A DNA stretch of 64,000 bases from Yponomeuta sedellus (GCA_934045075.1 OW203734.1:4150269-4214268), one strand, 5' to 3'; positions 41,006 to 52,511 are shown, counted from the stretch's first letter. A program made the numbers and translations. The notes: a model not told the origin generated them from the letters alone.

Positions 41006-41403
41006 AAAAATATTTGGTTGCATTTAACCTTCGCTAGTCCTATTTACAAAAGCTTTGTTTCATTTTTCTGTTCCTTTTAGTCTGGATGGGCCCCAGGAAG
41101 CGAGTTGGCCACGTTTTATAGATTATATAATAGGTCAGCGCTGGAATTTTTCCAAACTGCCCCGTGTTTTGGGTTAGGTCTAAGTTATGAGCGGAAGCGA
41201 TTCACAATGGGAGCCATTGTACATCTGTACACCTGGTTTCAGCGTGGAGGAGTCCAGACTGAAAACATATGTACAAATGTGTAAATCCATATTTTTAATG
41301 TCTGCCCGGTGTTCATGGCCAGGACGAGATATTGTGTTATAAGCAAATTGTTTAAAAATAGACTTTCGAAACGTTTTCTCTAATCTGCTGCGTAATAATG
41401 ACC
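41006..41403. other. Non-coding stretch
   Basis: Nothing recognised. Confidence 0.4.
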
Positions 41404-41567
41404 TTATAATATAAAAATGCCTCGCTGAATGTTTTGGTAAGCGCAAATCTCGAGAGCAGGTGAACCGATTTCGCTAATTCTTTTTTTAGAATTTTCCTTG
41501 AAATACGAGGATGGTTTTAAGAAAAATGAAAAAAAAAAAATAAAGAACTGCCAGCTGGGTCAGCTGG
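41404..41567 (+). mobile_element. Helitron-like repeat, compact copy, 164 bp
   Basis: Starts TTATAATATAAAAATGCC and has GAACCGATTTCGCTAATTCT uninterrupted. It ends GGGTCAGCTGG|T, with a small palindrome CCAGCTGG just before. It serves as the reference that shows where the copy at 12892-18828 is interrupted. Confidence 0.65.
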
Positions 41568-41978
41568 TTTTGTTTATAAATTTGCAGGGACATTAATATG
41601 CGCAGATATCTAATGCGTAAAAATCTATTATAAATATCTGCGAATCTTAATTTCCCCGTAAATTTATACTCAAAATTGTTACGCAGCAGGGTAGAGAAAA
41701 CAATTCTAGAATTTCAAAAGTCTGTTTTGAATTTTTAAAAGATGTTCTCATACTTATTATGTGTGAAAAAAATATTTCGAATAGTGCACTCAAAAACGGA
41801 TGCCATAGCGTCTTCTGTCCGGAAATGTATAAACCAAAAGACAGAGAATCTGTTAATTTCTGAGAAAACGTAAGTATGTCAAAACCTTATAGAAGTAGAA
41901 AAGAAACGCCAATGTTGAAATACCGCCGGAGGCCAAATCATTGTATAGTACTCAATACTACTTCTTTGTATTCAATTT
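41568..41978. other. Non-coding stretch
   Basis: Nothing recognised. Confidence 0.4.
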
Positions 41979-42086
41979 GTACAGTCTTTTTATCTCACGA
42001 AGGCGGGTATGCAAGTCTTTATTTCTATAGCTTTAAGGTTAAAGCTCGTTAAAATTACGCGCTTTCCTGAGATAAAAAGTCTGTAC
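41979..42086. mobile_element. Small inverted-repeat element, 108 bp
   Basis: GTACAGTCTTTTTATCTCAC (41979 on) and GTGCAGACT-like arm ending CTGTAC (42064-42086) pair over 23 bases with two mismatches. Confidence 0.55.
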
Positions 42087-42903
42087 ATGGTTTTCTGTGT
42101 TGCCATATTAAAAAAAAAGATTTCCAGAAATAAATTAAAAACTATAAAAACTTCTTGCGATAATAATTTCAGAGATTAATTTTCAGAGATTGGTTCAAAT
42201 ATTTCTCTCACTATAATAATTTGGCCACCGACTGTGTATTTACGCCACACACAGAAGCATCTCTTCACTGCCAAGAAGTTGCAAACTTGACTGCGATTGT
42301 GTTTTGTTTTCCCAACTCTGATGCGATTTGAATTTAATTTCTATTTTATTCCATTCCCAGAGTGTTGGCTGGCAGAGTTTGCCCAACCCAGGAAAGTGTA
42401 AGCGGAATTTGTTGCAGAGTTTTGTCGGTATCACTTCCAGTGATCTAGTTTGAAATTCGAATGTCAGGATTTTTTGATATTTCACGCTGGGTTTTAGCCA
42501 AAAGTGCAGTGAAATACTTTATCAATGTCCACTGACGTTGACCCGGGAAAACTTGGATGTAATTCAAAAGATTTTTGGACACGCTGTTGTTTAATGTAAT
42601 CTTTTTTGCTGAGAACTGCGACCGCACTTTAAATCTGTTGAACGAGCACTAATTAATGAGAAAAACGTATTGTAGAACCAGATTATTTGTCTCGGTAAAT
42701 GTTTATTCACATTACAACGTGTCGGTACAAGCAGTGCGGGGGTCTTTGATTTCAATGTAAAACAATGCTTAAGGTTGCGGCCTTAGGAAGCAATTCCCAT
42801 ACAAACTTTATTTGATTTTTATTTACAAATGACACTTCGGATCGCCATGAAACTTTGCTAATACGTTAAGAGGACATAAATTAACCGATAAAAATTTTTT
42901 TTT
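42087..42903. other. Non-coding stretch
   Basis: Nothing recognised. Minus-strand frames here lack known motifs. Confidence 0.4.
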
Positions 42904-43007
42904 ATGCACTAACCCGTGCTAAGGACAATTTTTAAAATCTATTTAGAGGCTAAAAATTCCACCCATGCCGGGACTCGAACCCGTGATCTTTGGCTTGCAG
43001 TACCAGC
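42904..43007 (-). mobile_element. tRNA-derived SINE (family T), left piece of a split copy
   Basis: Tail and box-B half in minus orientation, ending CAGTACCAGC. The other half begins CAGCGCTC at 46003. The 4-base overlap CAGC is the target-site duplication of the element between them. Confidence 0.85.
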
Positions 43008-46002
43008 TGTAACGGCTGAAAGGGTCAACCCTTTCATCCGTACAGTTTTCAGTATAATATTTCCAAAATCGATACGAGTGCCGCCATCTGTTGTGATCTT
43101 AGAGGAAGTTTTCCTCTATAGGAAGGGATAGAGACGCAAGGAAGACCACCCATTATGGAGCAGTACAAGCATCTGCAGTTACAGAATAATGTACCTTAAA
43201 TATTCATTGATACACTCGAAGATCGTTTAAGTCATGCCAAACGTGTAACTTATACGCACACATTTGCAAGCAAGATTCGTCGAAAACATAAGTGTCAGCC
43301 CAAACTGAAAACCATAACGCCATATCACTTAGAAAAAAGTATTGTTTTTCTAGAGCAACTTCAACCTTAACCGTATGCCAATAAGGCGTAGTTACTAAAT
43401 CTCACGATAACATTTACATGTGGCCTGTGATGTCATTAGGAATATGTTCTAAGAAAGAAATAAGTGTAGGGGGCCTCAGTATTAACGTAAATAAATATTG
43501 TATGGATGTTTATGAAATTTTATTATTTGTCGGCTAAGGCACAAAAGGGTTAGAATTACGTCGCCTTACAGGGACCTAACTTTTGAGAATTCATGGGTTT
43601 GTCCTCATATATCTCTCAGGTTTGGAACTCGTCTTTGTATGGGAAAAATGTATTTAGTGAGTAATTTCGCGAAACAAAACCGTCATAAAGTTTTACACAG
43701 GTTGTATGACAGTTTAGCATAGAGAGACCAGCAGATATTTTTTGCAAATATATCCGTAAGATTTTCGAATGAAACGACGAAGAATGACGCCATCGTATTT
43801 TTCCAATGAGTAGAGTTATATTTTCAATCACGAATCTACAATATTATAGAATCTCCATTATTTGCCATACAATCCTTCGAAGCAGTGGGTCCAACGAGGA
43901 ACACACCGTGTAGATGTAAACAATATTCACTAATCTAAACTAGCCTCGAGATGTTTGACGAATATGGTTCGGATTCTGATTTCAAGTACTTGGGACCAAG
44001 ATTTCGGGCAAGCAATAAAATTAATGATGAATGGTTTTGCGTGCGGGGGACGAGGTTCGAACGGAGGAGAGCTGGTAAATCAAGGAGATGGCATCGGGAG
44101 TTCAGTCGCAGCTTTCAGAGAGGGAGGTAGTTCACCTGAACATTCGTCCGCGCGCGCAAACCTCTAAGACCTAGACCTAGGAGTCTACAAGTGATTTGTG
44201 AGGATAAGTCCTAAGTGAAGACTTCGCGAGTGCCTTAAGCTAGCCAGCACAGAATTCGTAAAGTGGAGAAAGAGTGCGTCGGTCCGTTTTCTGTGAAATA
44301 AAGGGTTTTCCGTCGAGGGGCGAATTTCCTCAGCCGAACAAACCGTTTTCCGAATTTCGCGACGCGTGTTTTATATAAATTTAATTTGTGTATTCTACTT
44401 TATATGTCTATTTATTTTATTATACATGTATAAAATGTTCTCCGCCAGTCTTAATTTCATTCTTCCAGTTCTATTTATAGATTTCCCACTAACTAGCGAG
44501 AGCAGAAGGCGCGGTGCTTCCCACAGGGGTTCTGCGTTTGTCTTTTGAACTTAGCTAGGAACTAGGAGCCATCAACAGGAGCAGGGCACAATGGACAAGA
44601 CAAAATCATTTGTCTATAGGAGGAGGGTTTACTAACACTATATCATCTTAATGGAGCTGCGAATTTGGAGAAACGACGGAGTTAATGTCTTCTGTATTTA
44701 TTACAACAAGCTGAGCTGCATTATCATGGATAACTACATCATCACTACAAGGATTTTCTACATCATCATGGATCTACGTCACTACAAGGATTTTCTACAT
44801 CATCATGGATATTACAGGTTTCATCGGGAACGTTCTATCCGTTCTATCTTCACTTTAGCTAGGGTCGAATTGAGATTGTGTGATTTTAGGATTGTATGTC
44901 GTGTGTGTTCTAGTAGAGTTAAAGTAGTATCGTCACGGGTGTACAACTCGAGGTACATTTTGTGTCGATGATGTGACTATGGTTTTCACGGGTGTACGAC
45001 TCGGCTTGATGGGATTTTGGTCCTCTACGGCTAGCCTGAATCCCTGTCTTAAATGACGTGTGTAGGACGGTAGCTTGTTCCTTAGCCCGGAGGTCAAATG
45101 GGTAATACACTTGCAAAAACCGTAGGACATCTTGTTTTGTTTTTATTAAGAACCACGACAAAACATGGATGAATGATGTTTTCAGCGGATGTCGGGCGTT
45201 AAGTGAAGGTTTGAATGTGATAGGGTGATACGTTGCGTCCCGATGGATTTTGAAGGAGCGAGTTTCTTGTGGAAGCTCGTCGGGATGGGTGTAGCGTTGG
45301 AAGGGAGCCCATCGTCATCACGCTAGGGAAACAAAAGTTCTTCTAGATTTTCTTCTAAAAGTCTAGAACCCCTCCCATTTCCATTTATCCACAGGAAGGA
45401 GAATTGCTGTCTACAAACACCGTGAATTGTCCCTGTATTTCTATTATTTTGTAACGGCTTATTATTTGTATTTTATCATACTTTATATTATTTTATTTTA
45501 CACGTTATTACCTATTTCGTGATTCGCGGGTGAAACTGGCTAGGCGCATGTGTCAAAAGTCTTCCTAGAAAAACAACGGGCATGCATCGGCATGCATAAT
45601 AAAGTGTACAGAAGGATAGCAGTGCTCACTCTCTCGCTAGTCGCGAGCATTGAGGCTGGTCGAGTCTCGATGCTGTTTTTTTCCTGGGGCGTTTAAGATT
45701 ACTGACCGAAGCTAAGTTGCATGTTTTTCTTATTTTAAACTGTTTATGTGTACGGTTAAAATTAATTTGCAGATTTTATTTAAACCTTGTCTTTATTTCA
45801 TTTTCTCTGGTTTTCAATTCACAACACAACGTATGGGTCTTTTATTATTTTTCTAGACGATCACGACTATTTTACTTGGCCAATTAGTTTTAAGATAATT
45901 TACAACCCTTCAGGTTATATTTTATATGTTTATATATTTTATTTCGTGACGAGGTGGCGTCTCGCATTAATTTTATTAAGAGGCCACACCCCGTTCTTTA
46001 CA
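43008..46002. mobile_element. 2,995-bp non-coding element with TGT...ACA ends and 4-bp TSD
   Basis: Starts TGTAACGGCTGAAAGGG and ends CCCCGTTCTTTACA. CAGC is duplicated on both sides (43004-43007, 46003-46006), and the two flanks rejoin to a standard SINE, so the insertion limits are well fixed. No domain of an LTR retrotransposon is seen inside. TGTAACGGCT recurs at 45450, 553 bases before the right end, as an LTR start would, but the bases after it do not match the left end. Candidates are a long solo LTR, a non-autonomous LTR element with diverged ends, or an unrelated element with 4-bp duplication such as Ginger. The interior has a somewhat GC-richer section near 44000-44350. Confidence 0.8.
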
Positions 46003-46092
46003 CAGCGCTCTCCCAACTGAGCCAATGGGTGACTTCCCGGCATCAGTGAAATTTCGAACCTCTTTATAATACTCTCTATATTACGTACAGGC
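46003..46092 (-). mobile_element. tRNA-derived SINE (family T), right piece of a split copy
   Basis: CAGCGCTCTCCCAACTGAGC (box A reversed) through TTACGTACAGGCAGC. Head half of the copy at 42904. Confidence 0.85.
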
Positions 46093-46198
46093 AGCAACAT
46101 CTGGCTGAAGTAATTTGCATCACTTGCAGCCCCGAGTACCTTACTTTAGGTTTTTTTAGGTTAGGTTAGGTTTTTACATCGCCCAAGAAATCGTTTTT

Positions 46199-46313
46199 AC
46201 TTGGGAAGTCGCCCATTGGCTCAATTGGGAGAGCGCTGGCACGGTTAGCCAGAAGTCGCGGGTTCGAGTCCCGGCATGGGTAAAATTTTAAGCCTCTAAA
46301 TAGGTTTTTAATA
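46199..46313 (+). mobile_element. tRNA-derived SINE (family T) with well-kept cloverleaf
   Basis: 46211-46281 can fold as a tRNA: acceptor GCCCAT/ATGGGT, D arm GCTC/GAGC, anticodon arm CTGGC-ACGGTTA-GCCAG, T arm CGGG-TTCGAGT-CCCG. The base before the anticodon position is C where tRNAs have U. CCTCTAAATAGGTTTTTAAT follows, so this is a SINE and not a tRNA gene. Confidence 0.85.
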
Positions 46314-46374
46314 AATTAACTTTACTTTTCAAAGAGAAATTAAAAACTCATAAATCTTTCCCTTCAGCTCAAGG
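46314..46374. other. Short spacer
   Basis: Nothing recognised. Confidence 0.3.
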
Positions 46375-46520
46375 TCATCATCAGCCATTTGATGCCCACT
46401 AGAGGACAAAGGCCTCCCTCATGGTTTTCCAAGCTTCACGATCTTGTGCCGTCATCATCCAGTGACTCCCCGCAAATCGTAATCAGGTCGTCAGATCATC
46501 TGCTGGTGGGCCTGCAATCT
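46375..46520 (-). mobile_element. LINE 3' end fragment
   Basis: GGTCATCATCAGCCATTTGA, GGACAAAGGCCTCCCTCATG, then AGATCATCTGCTGGTGGGCC. Minus-strand translation gives LINE-like pieces with stops. Confidence 0.55.
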
Positions 46521-46689
46521 GGAAGGAGTACAAAGTGTGCTTTGCACATTTTTCGAAACGCATTTCTTACAAGTTTGTTTTATCTTTAAGAATCTTATCG
46601 TAGAAACGAGTAGATAATTCATGTCAAATACGTTGCTTTAAAAAAGTTACTTTGAGTAGGTAATGTTTACTCCAAAAATTCTAAGTACC

Positions 46690-46780
46690 TATTGACTCAA
46701 ATCAATTTATTTGAACGTCAAGAATTTACATTCTGTTTGTTGAATGTCAATGTACAATGTAAAATTGTATTTCACCGTGC
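46690..46780. repeat. Repeat family C, copy 2
   Basis: TCAATTTATTTGAACGTCAA and TTACATTCTGTTTGTTGAAT then GTCAATGTACAATGTAAAAT. Confidence 0.55.
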
Positions 46781-46867
46781 ACCAGAATATTATTTTTCGT
46801 TATTGTTTAGTTTCGACACAGGGTTTCCTAGTGTGAGGCCAGAATTAATATATGTGCCGGTATGTAA

Positions 46868-47058
46868 ATGTTTTCTTCTTCTTCTTCAGGCTTAGTCCAC
46901 TGCTGCACATAGCCGTCCCCTAATGAGCGCCATAACACAAGCTTGTGGCATATTTGGGGGGTAATGCCCATAATCCTCACGCTGGGCATGCGGGTTGGGG
47001 ATCGCAATTTGTTGGAATTGTACTGCAGGGGGCGCTGCTGCCCACCCCCCGGCAGCTA
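46868..47058 (-). mobile_element. RTE-tailed SINE with head
   Basis: In minus orientation: CCGGGGGGTGGGCAGCAGCG, CCCCTGCAGTACAATTCC, CCCAACCCGCATGCCCAGCG, then the shared LINE-type tail ending in (GAA)n. Confidence 0.75.
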
Positions 47059-47599
47059 TAATAACTTTAAATAAATTAAGACAAAGCCAAAAGACGCCTA
47101 ATGCTTTTCAGCTCAGCGACTGAACATTGAGGAGTGACAGGTTTATAAATACCTTTTCCAGGATAATTGTAATCCGAAATTGCAAATTATTATATTGCTC
47201 AGATGTAAGCGAAGAACACTCGACAACACTCTTGAAACCATAATTTAAAATCCAATTTCATTATTATAAAGGCCAAGCTTTTCTAAAGGATCCAGTTGGC
47301 TTTTCAGGAGATTAAGAGGGGCACTAAGCATGTACTGTCTCACTAATGACGTAATTAATCAACCGGGGAAATGCCGGGACAACAGCTTGCGAGAACTAAG
47401 GAAGACTTCTTTGCACAAAATAGGTTGTCATGGAAGCTTTGCGTTGGGAAAAGAAGTACCTACCAGTGCGTCCTCAGATTTGGTTCAGTGTTATACCAGG
47501 GCTTCTTCTTCTTCTTGTGAAGCCATCTCCCATCGGAGGTCGACTATCATTGTGGCCTATCCCGTGATGTGGCGGCTTAATGGTTACTATCTGAAACCA
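47059..47599. other. Non-coding stretch
   Basis: 47500-47520 has CTTCTTCTTCTTGTGAAGCC, a minus-strand (GAA)n LINE-type end. The rest is not recognised. Confidence 0.4.
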
Positions 47600-47790
47600 G
47601 GGTGAAACTCGCCACCGAGTGGGTGCCACACGACGGACATCGAAATCGAGGCTGGCCTAGAAGACGGCGGAGAGATGATCTCGACAACCATCTGCCGGAC
47701 TGGTCTGAAGTGGCTCAGGACAGAAAACTCTGGACTGAATTGGGGGAGGCCTTTGCCCAGCAGTGGGTCACAAACATAGAGGCCACGTAA
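47600..47790 (+). pseudogene. LINE ORF2 C-terminal fragment
   Basis: An open frame reads GHRNRGWPRRRRRDDLDN, then LPDWSEVAQDRKLWTELGEA and FAQQWVTNIEAT with a stop, then an A run. The Arg-rich stretch followed by W-x-x-x-x-A-x-D-R and QQW is the usual end of RTE-like LINEs. Upstream domains are absent. Confidence 0.75.
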
Positions 47791-47827
47791 AAAAAATTGA
47801 AACCACTGTCTGAGTCGCCTCTAGCAG

Positions 47828-47930
47828 TCTCACGTCTGATAACCATGCCGAAGCGCGTGGGTTCGATTCTCACTAGGGGCAGAAGTACATTTTTACATAA
47901 AGTGTCAGTCTGGGTGTGTTTCCATGTTCG
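47828..47930 (+). mobile_element. tRNA-like SINE fragment
   Basis: GCGTGGGTTCGATTCTCACT (box-B-like), then AGTACATTTTTACATAAAGT. Confidence 0.45.
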
Positions 47931-48010
47931 CGATTATTAGAAAGTACTGTGGAAGCCTAAACTATTAGCCTACTAGCAGAGTTTGGATGATAGTAAAATC
48001 CTAGATATGT

Positions 48011-48440
48011 TCTTCTTCTTCGGTCCTTTAACTCCTAGGGGCCATATGGCCTCAACCACTATTTTTCACTTCAGGCCAGCTAGTGCCGATTGACTTGGCT
48101 GCCCAATGCCCTTCTTTCAGCTGCCCAACGGGGTATACGTCAGTGCTCGTCTGGTCAGGCATCTCTTGTCGCGGCGTAGTGTATGTCCTATCCAGTTATT
48201 TCTTATCCATTATTCCTAGGTGGACTGGTATCTGATTGGAGCACTTCCAGAGGTCCTGGTTCGGAATTGTTTGTGGCCAGAATATTCCTAGTATCTGCCT
48301 GAGAATTCTGAGATTTGTTAATAAATACCTGGAGCCTCTGTGTAATAACTGTACGCACGAACCAGGACTCGCAACAGTACAAGAGAACCGATTTTACTTT
48401 ACCCCTAGATATGTTGCTCGGTTGATATATTTTTCAGCAA
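48011..48440 (-). pseudogene. LINE ORF2 C-terminal fragment, minus strand
   Basis: Minus-strand frames give VLLYCCESWFVRTVITQRLQ and VFINK, then across a frameshift NWIGHTLRRDKRCLTRRALT and YTPLGS, then KKG and a GAAGAAGAA end. CESW and WIGHTLRR are standard landmarks after the RT core in this LINE type. Stops and shifts make it inactive. The (GAA)n end lies at 48011-48020. Confidence 0.75.
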
Positions 48441-49068
48441 GTGTCACACATCACAACAAACAATCGTAACCTAGCGATATTTAAATCGGTGCCTATCACG
48501 TATCGGGATAAAATTATAACCGGTCAATACATGTGCATATATTACCTTCAATAGCGGTGACCTTGCCTGTTTACTAAAAAAAAAGAAATAAATAAATAAG
48601 AAATAGGAAAATTTTATTGCGAAATGAGTGTAGAAGTTGTATCCTAGCTCTAGCATACTAGGATTCCCTGTGATATGGTAGCCAGACTGCTTCTGAGTAC
48701 TAAACTAGTTCATAACTATACTATAGCACAGGGTATCTGAATTTGAAAAAAAGACAAGTAATTGTGTTGTATGGAAGTTGTTATTGATTTAAAACCCTTT
48801 GTAAGTATTGATTTTCTTAACTGGAATGAGTGTTCTACAACTTTTTCCTTCTATTTTTGGTTAGTGTGTCTCTAAAGAAGACTTTAAATTACAGCGTCTG
48901 GTGTTTTTTTGTTTCCTTGTGACCGCTGTTTTACTCAATTGTAATCAGTGATTTAATTAATCCCAACAGGATACCACCTTTCGGACAGACACGCAGGTAC
49001 TCATTCACTTTAATCTAGGGTCTTAATTACTAATTTTTGTTGGTCGAGTAGGTATAGTTCACTTGGAA
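48441..49068. other. Non-coding stretch
   Basis: At 48657-48690 GGATTCCCTGTGATATGG resembles part of SINE family G. Nothing else recognised. Confidence 0.4.
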
Positions 49069-49292
49069 GCGCTCGTGGCCTAGTCGAACCGAGTGATTGG
49101 GATCAATCACGTGAGTTAAACAACAACAGGTGCGGTCAGGTGCAGAATGGATGACTATCCCGTGAATACTGCTAGTGGCTTTTTTTCTGAACGCTTTCGT
49201 GCTTCGCAAGGCACATTAAGCTCGGTACTGGCTATAATATAATGGCAGTCGTTAAGTCATGTCAGAGGACTTATGGGCGGCTTGATAACTTC
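49069..49292 (+). mobile_element. 5S-type SINE, head half
   Basis: GAAGCGCTCGTGGCCTAGTC, GAGTTAAACAACAACAGGTG, CGGTCAGGTGCAGAATGGAT, GAC, then the body to GGGCGGCTTGATAACTTCCG. The tail is missing, unusual for a retroposon, so it was probably lost by later deletion. Confidence 0.8.
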
Positions 49293-49334
49293 CGTTTAGT
49301 GGATAGGTATGGTTTGCTACCGCGATCTTGAACA

Positions 49335-49432
49335 TACGTACACTCACGCCTGTAGTTCGGCGGGATAGGCTCTGCAAGTTGCAGACCAGGGTCTGCAATT
49401 TGCTACAATCCTGACAGATCTTGAATAGGCCC
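49335..49432 (-). mobile_element. LINE 3' end fragment related to the (TATG)n-tailed family
   Basis: CACTCACGCCTGTAGTTCGG, GGCTCTGCAAGTTGCAGACC, TACAATCCTGACAGATC. Diverged relative of 38276-38430. Confidence 0.55.
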
Positions 49433-49477
49433 TCTAAAGATAGTGAGAAGATAGTGTTTTAAACACCGTTGGTATGT

Positions 49478-49600
49478 CTTATTACAGTTCATAGACTAGG
49501 GTTTTCTCACGATGTTTTCCTTCACTTTTAGAGAGTGGTATTGCTACTACAACTCTTCAAATGTACATAACTTAAATCATCTCATTACGTAGATGTAAAA
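49478..49600. mobile_element. SINE-like fragment (TTTCCTTCAC family)
   Basis: TTCTCACGATGTTTTCCTTC, then AGAGTGGTATTGCTACTACA. Related pieces at 56440, 56760 and 62820. Confidence 0.5.
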
Positions 49601-50783
49601 GCCAAAGTTTCCACACTCTGCTTTAACGTCAATAATTACATTTCAGTTTGTTGAATATCAAGGTACGATTTTAGCAACGTTTAATAATCACCAACGTTTC
49701 GGGGAAATTCGCAAAGAAAATGTATAAACAGTTGGGTAAAGTTTGAACAGTGACGATTGTATAACGTAAATAAGAACTTTGGCATTCTAAAGAAGAAGTG
49801 TACTTATGTTATGCTGCTTGGTATATACTACCCACTCGATTTGAATCTACACAATGACGTAAAAATAATATTTTATGCAATTATAAGATACCTAGTTTTT
49901 AAGATGAAATTGTGGAAATTAAACAGTTCGTAGGTACTGGATACCAAATTAGCTATAAGATTTTAGTTGTAAGGCTTTTGCTGTGCCCGACAGGGTCCAT
50001 AATGATACACATTATCTGTTATGTTTTATAAGGTCTAACCAAACTTATGCCTGCAATAAAGTATTGAGTATTTAAAATCTAGGGCATTATTAGAAGAAAT
50101 TTTGAAGGTGATCACGAAAACTCAGTTTTATTGCCATAATTTAGGAGACGATTGTGTCTTGTGTTCAACACATCCAAGTAACTAGTAGTGTTCAACACAT
50201 CCGAGAGTAATTAGTTTTAAGCTGGAATCTTTTGAAATTGAGTCAAGAGATTTGTGAAAAGAATAAATTTGGAGTTTTTACGTCAACTTCTTCATCGCAC
50301 TGTGAGCATTTACATTTAGAAAACATTTAACTTTGAAATGTATATTAATATATTCTTTGATTTGATTTACAATTTTTTTTATATCTAAATACGTATTTTT
50401 AATTAAAAGCTAAATCTAAAAACTAACAAAACAAACCAAAATATATGCATAAATTAATAAATTTTAAACACTACCTAAAAGCCAATTATTGCGACCAGAT
50501 CATCGCCGCCTCTGGGGAGGGTCCCCAGTATGCTGGCTCTACTACATTAAACATTTTGCTTTTTGTATTATTACACAAATATTGTATTGAAATATTTGAA
50601 TTGAACCAACTACGTCTGACATCAAGAAACTTAAAAAGCTTAGGGGCGCTAACTGGCGCCACCAATGGAATAAAAATTATAACTTGTTTTATAATACTTA
50701 AGCATCAAAAATCTTAATAATTATCTGTGATTACAATTTTTAGAACACATAGCCAAGAATTTTCTATATATTTGTATACTGTA
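49601..50783. other. Non-coding stretch
   Basis: About 1.2 kb, AT-rich, no gene recognised. Confidence 0.4.
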
Positions 50784-51225
50784 ACGGTGCAAACCTCTTT
50801 ACACCATTTCTATTTCTTTTTCTATCTATCATTTTCAAATATTTAAATTACGTCACACATTTTTCGATTTCCCTCATTTTCATCATTACTACTTTACCCT
50901 TCGACCAGATCTGACTATTTTACCTGCTTATCCGTTTTTATCCAGTTTTTCTGTTTTATTATAAAACTCGCTGACCCAGCGGACTTCGTACCGCCTAACA
51001 GTCGATTCTTTATTTTTTTTTATTTTCTTCAAGTACTTGTACTTCGAGGAATATTATAAAAAAAGAATTAGCGAAATCGGTTCAGCTGCTTTCGAGATTT
51101 GCGCTTACCAACACATTCAGCGATTCATTTTTATATTATAGATATACTACTAATCTACAAATAAAGCCAACAGTTGAAGTCGTTCCAGTTGTTATTATTT
51201 ATAAAAGATCAACATTTCAATACTA
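50784..51225 (+). repeat. Repeat family A, copy 3, split by a Helitron-like insertion
   Basis: TGTAACGGTGCAAACCTCTT to TTTTATTATAAAA (50966), then after the insertion TATACTACTAATCTACAAAT and AAGTCGTTCCAG. Copy 2 (25570) reads through this point without interruption. Confidence 0.7.
50967..51142 (-). mobile_element. Helitron-like repeat nested in family A, 176 bp
   Basis: The minus strand runs from TCTATAATATAAAAATGAAT to GCTGGGTCAGCGAG (CTAG changed to CGAG). It sits between A (50966) and T (51143) with no target duplication, as Helitrons do. Confidence 0.7.
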
Positions 51226-51872
51226 AAGTTGATCCTAGTTTCTAACCTGCAGGTTCTAAAAATAGTTGCCACAGTTGTTAAGATTTCTCATGTTCAGAGA
51301 TAAAAACGTAACATAAAATAATTTATGATTTTTATTCTGTCACTTTTTTTTCATATTTTATGTAATAATAAAAATGGTGCAATGAGTATTTCTCATTTTC
51401 TTACCCTAACTTGCACACTAGGATTCCCTGTGTCGTGCAAGCTAGTCTCTTCCAATAATGAAACAGATGATATTTTAGATCTTAAACGATAAAATTATGC
51501 AATAGTTAATTTGAATTAAAATCCTCATCATTTTAACGCTCGGCGAGGCTCGGGATACTATTCCAGCGCTACTTAGCACCCTGAACCACCTAAACCACGT
51601 AAACCAAAGTACGAAAATATCTGAATTTAAATCGCAATTTCAGCTAAAATTTTTGAGTTGGCATTAAAGAATTCGATCTCTTGCAGTAGAAACGTAACAT
51701 CCGCAAAGTACCGACAAAAATTCCAGCATTTAAAATTATTTCTTAAAGTTACACAATTGAAAGTACTTCATCTTAAAAACGTGTTCAGGCTATTAAGATA
51801 CGTGCCTGAAACGGATAAAGGCCTTTAAGATGTTTGTTGCTTGATATTGAACTCATAGAAGATTAACCTAGA
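51226..51872. other. Non-coding stretch
   Basis: CACACTAGGATTCCCTGTGT near 51415 resembles part of SINE family G. Otherwise nothing recognised. Confidence 0.4.
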
Positions 51873-51973
51873 TTTAGTATTTCTTAATTATTCGCGATAC
51901 TCATACATAGTCGGGAAATAAGGTAATTACGTTTTACGTAATAAATAATCGCGATTTGACCCGTTTAATATAT
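51873..51973. repeat. AAACGGGTC-family repeat with inverted segment
   Basis: AGTATTTCTTAATTATTCGC on the left is the reversed tail. It is joined at CATAG|TCGGG to the plus-oriented body TCGGGAAATAAGGTAATTAC ... TTTGACCCGTTTAATATATA. Confidence 0.7.
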
Positions 51974-52336
51974 AACTTACATTTATCAGTTAAGTTTGTT
52001 TGACTTGTACTTGTACACTATTTTGACTTGTAACGTTTAGTAAGCTGCATGTCTAGCTACCAACGTTTCAAATGCTAGCAAATACGTAGGATGTGCTGAA
52101 AATTAACGCGGCTCTCATGATCGCACACGCAGCATTTAGCTGAGCATACCTTTATAATGGCATAGCGAATTCACCAAGTAATTTACGCAGTCTACATTTA
52201 GTTTTTTTTATTGTAATAATTAAACCGTTTTTCAATTTTTAATTTAATCGACGGTTTCAATGAACTTCTTTAAACTAGGTATAATTTTATTTGCAGTTTT
52301 ACACAATCCTCCGCTTCCTAGGAAATTGATTTCTAT
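51974..52336. other. Non-coding stretch
   Basis: Nothing recognised. Confidence 0.4.
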
Positions 52337-52511
52337 ACTAGCTGTGCCCCGCGGTGTTTCTCATGAGAATAAGAAGTTTTGCCGCAGTAAAAAGTAGCCT
52401 ATGTGTTAATCCAGGGTGACAGTTAAATCTATTTTAATAAAATCGCTCACACCGTTTAGACGTGATGAAGTAACAAACAAACACACAAACTATCGCCTTT
52501 ATAATATTATT
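52337..52511 (-). mobile_element. Second Helitron-like (or similar) short repeat
   Basis: The minus strand contains ATAATATTATAAAGGCGATA, TTGTTTGTTACTTCATCACG and GATTAACACATAGGCTACTT, and ends CCGCGGGGCACAGCTAG|T. CTAG followed by T and a CCGCGG palindrome just upstream again fit a Helitron 3' end. I recall this repeat as very common in Lepidoptera. Confidence 0.6.

Noticed and set aside
43008..46002. A simple LTR pair (43008-43560 and 45450-46002)
   Set aside because: Only the first ten bases (TGTAACGGCT) agree. The following sequence does not align by eye, so the pair was not annotated.
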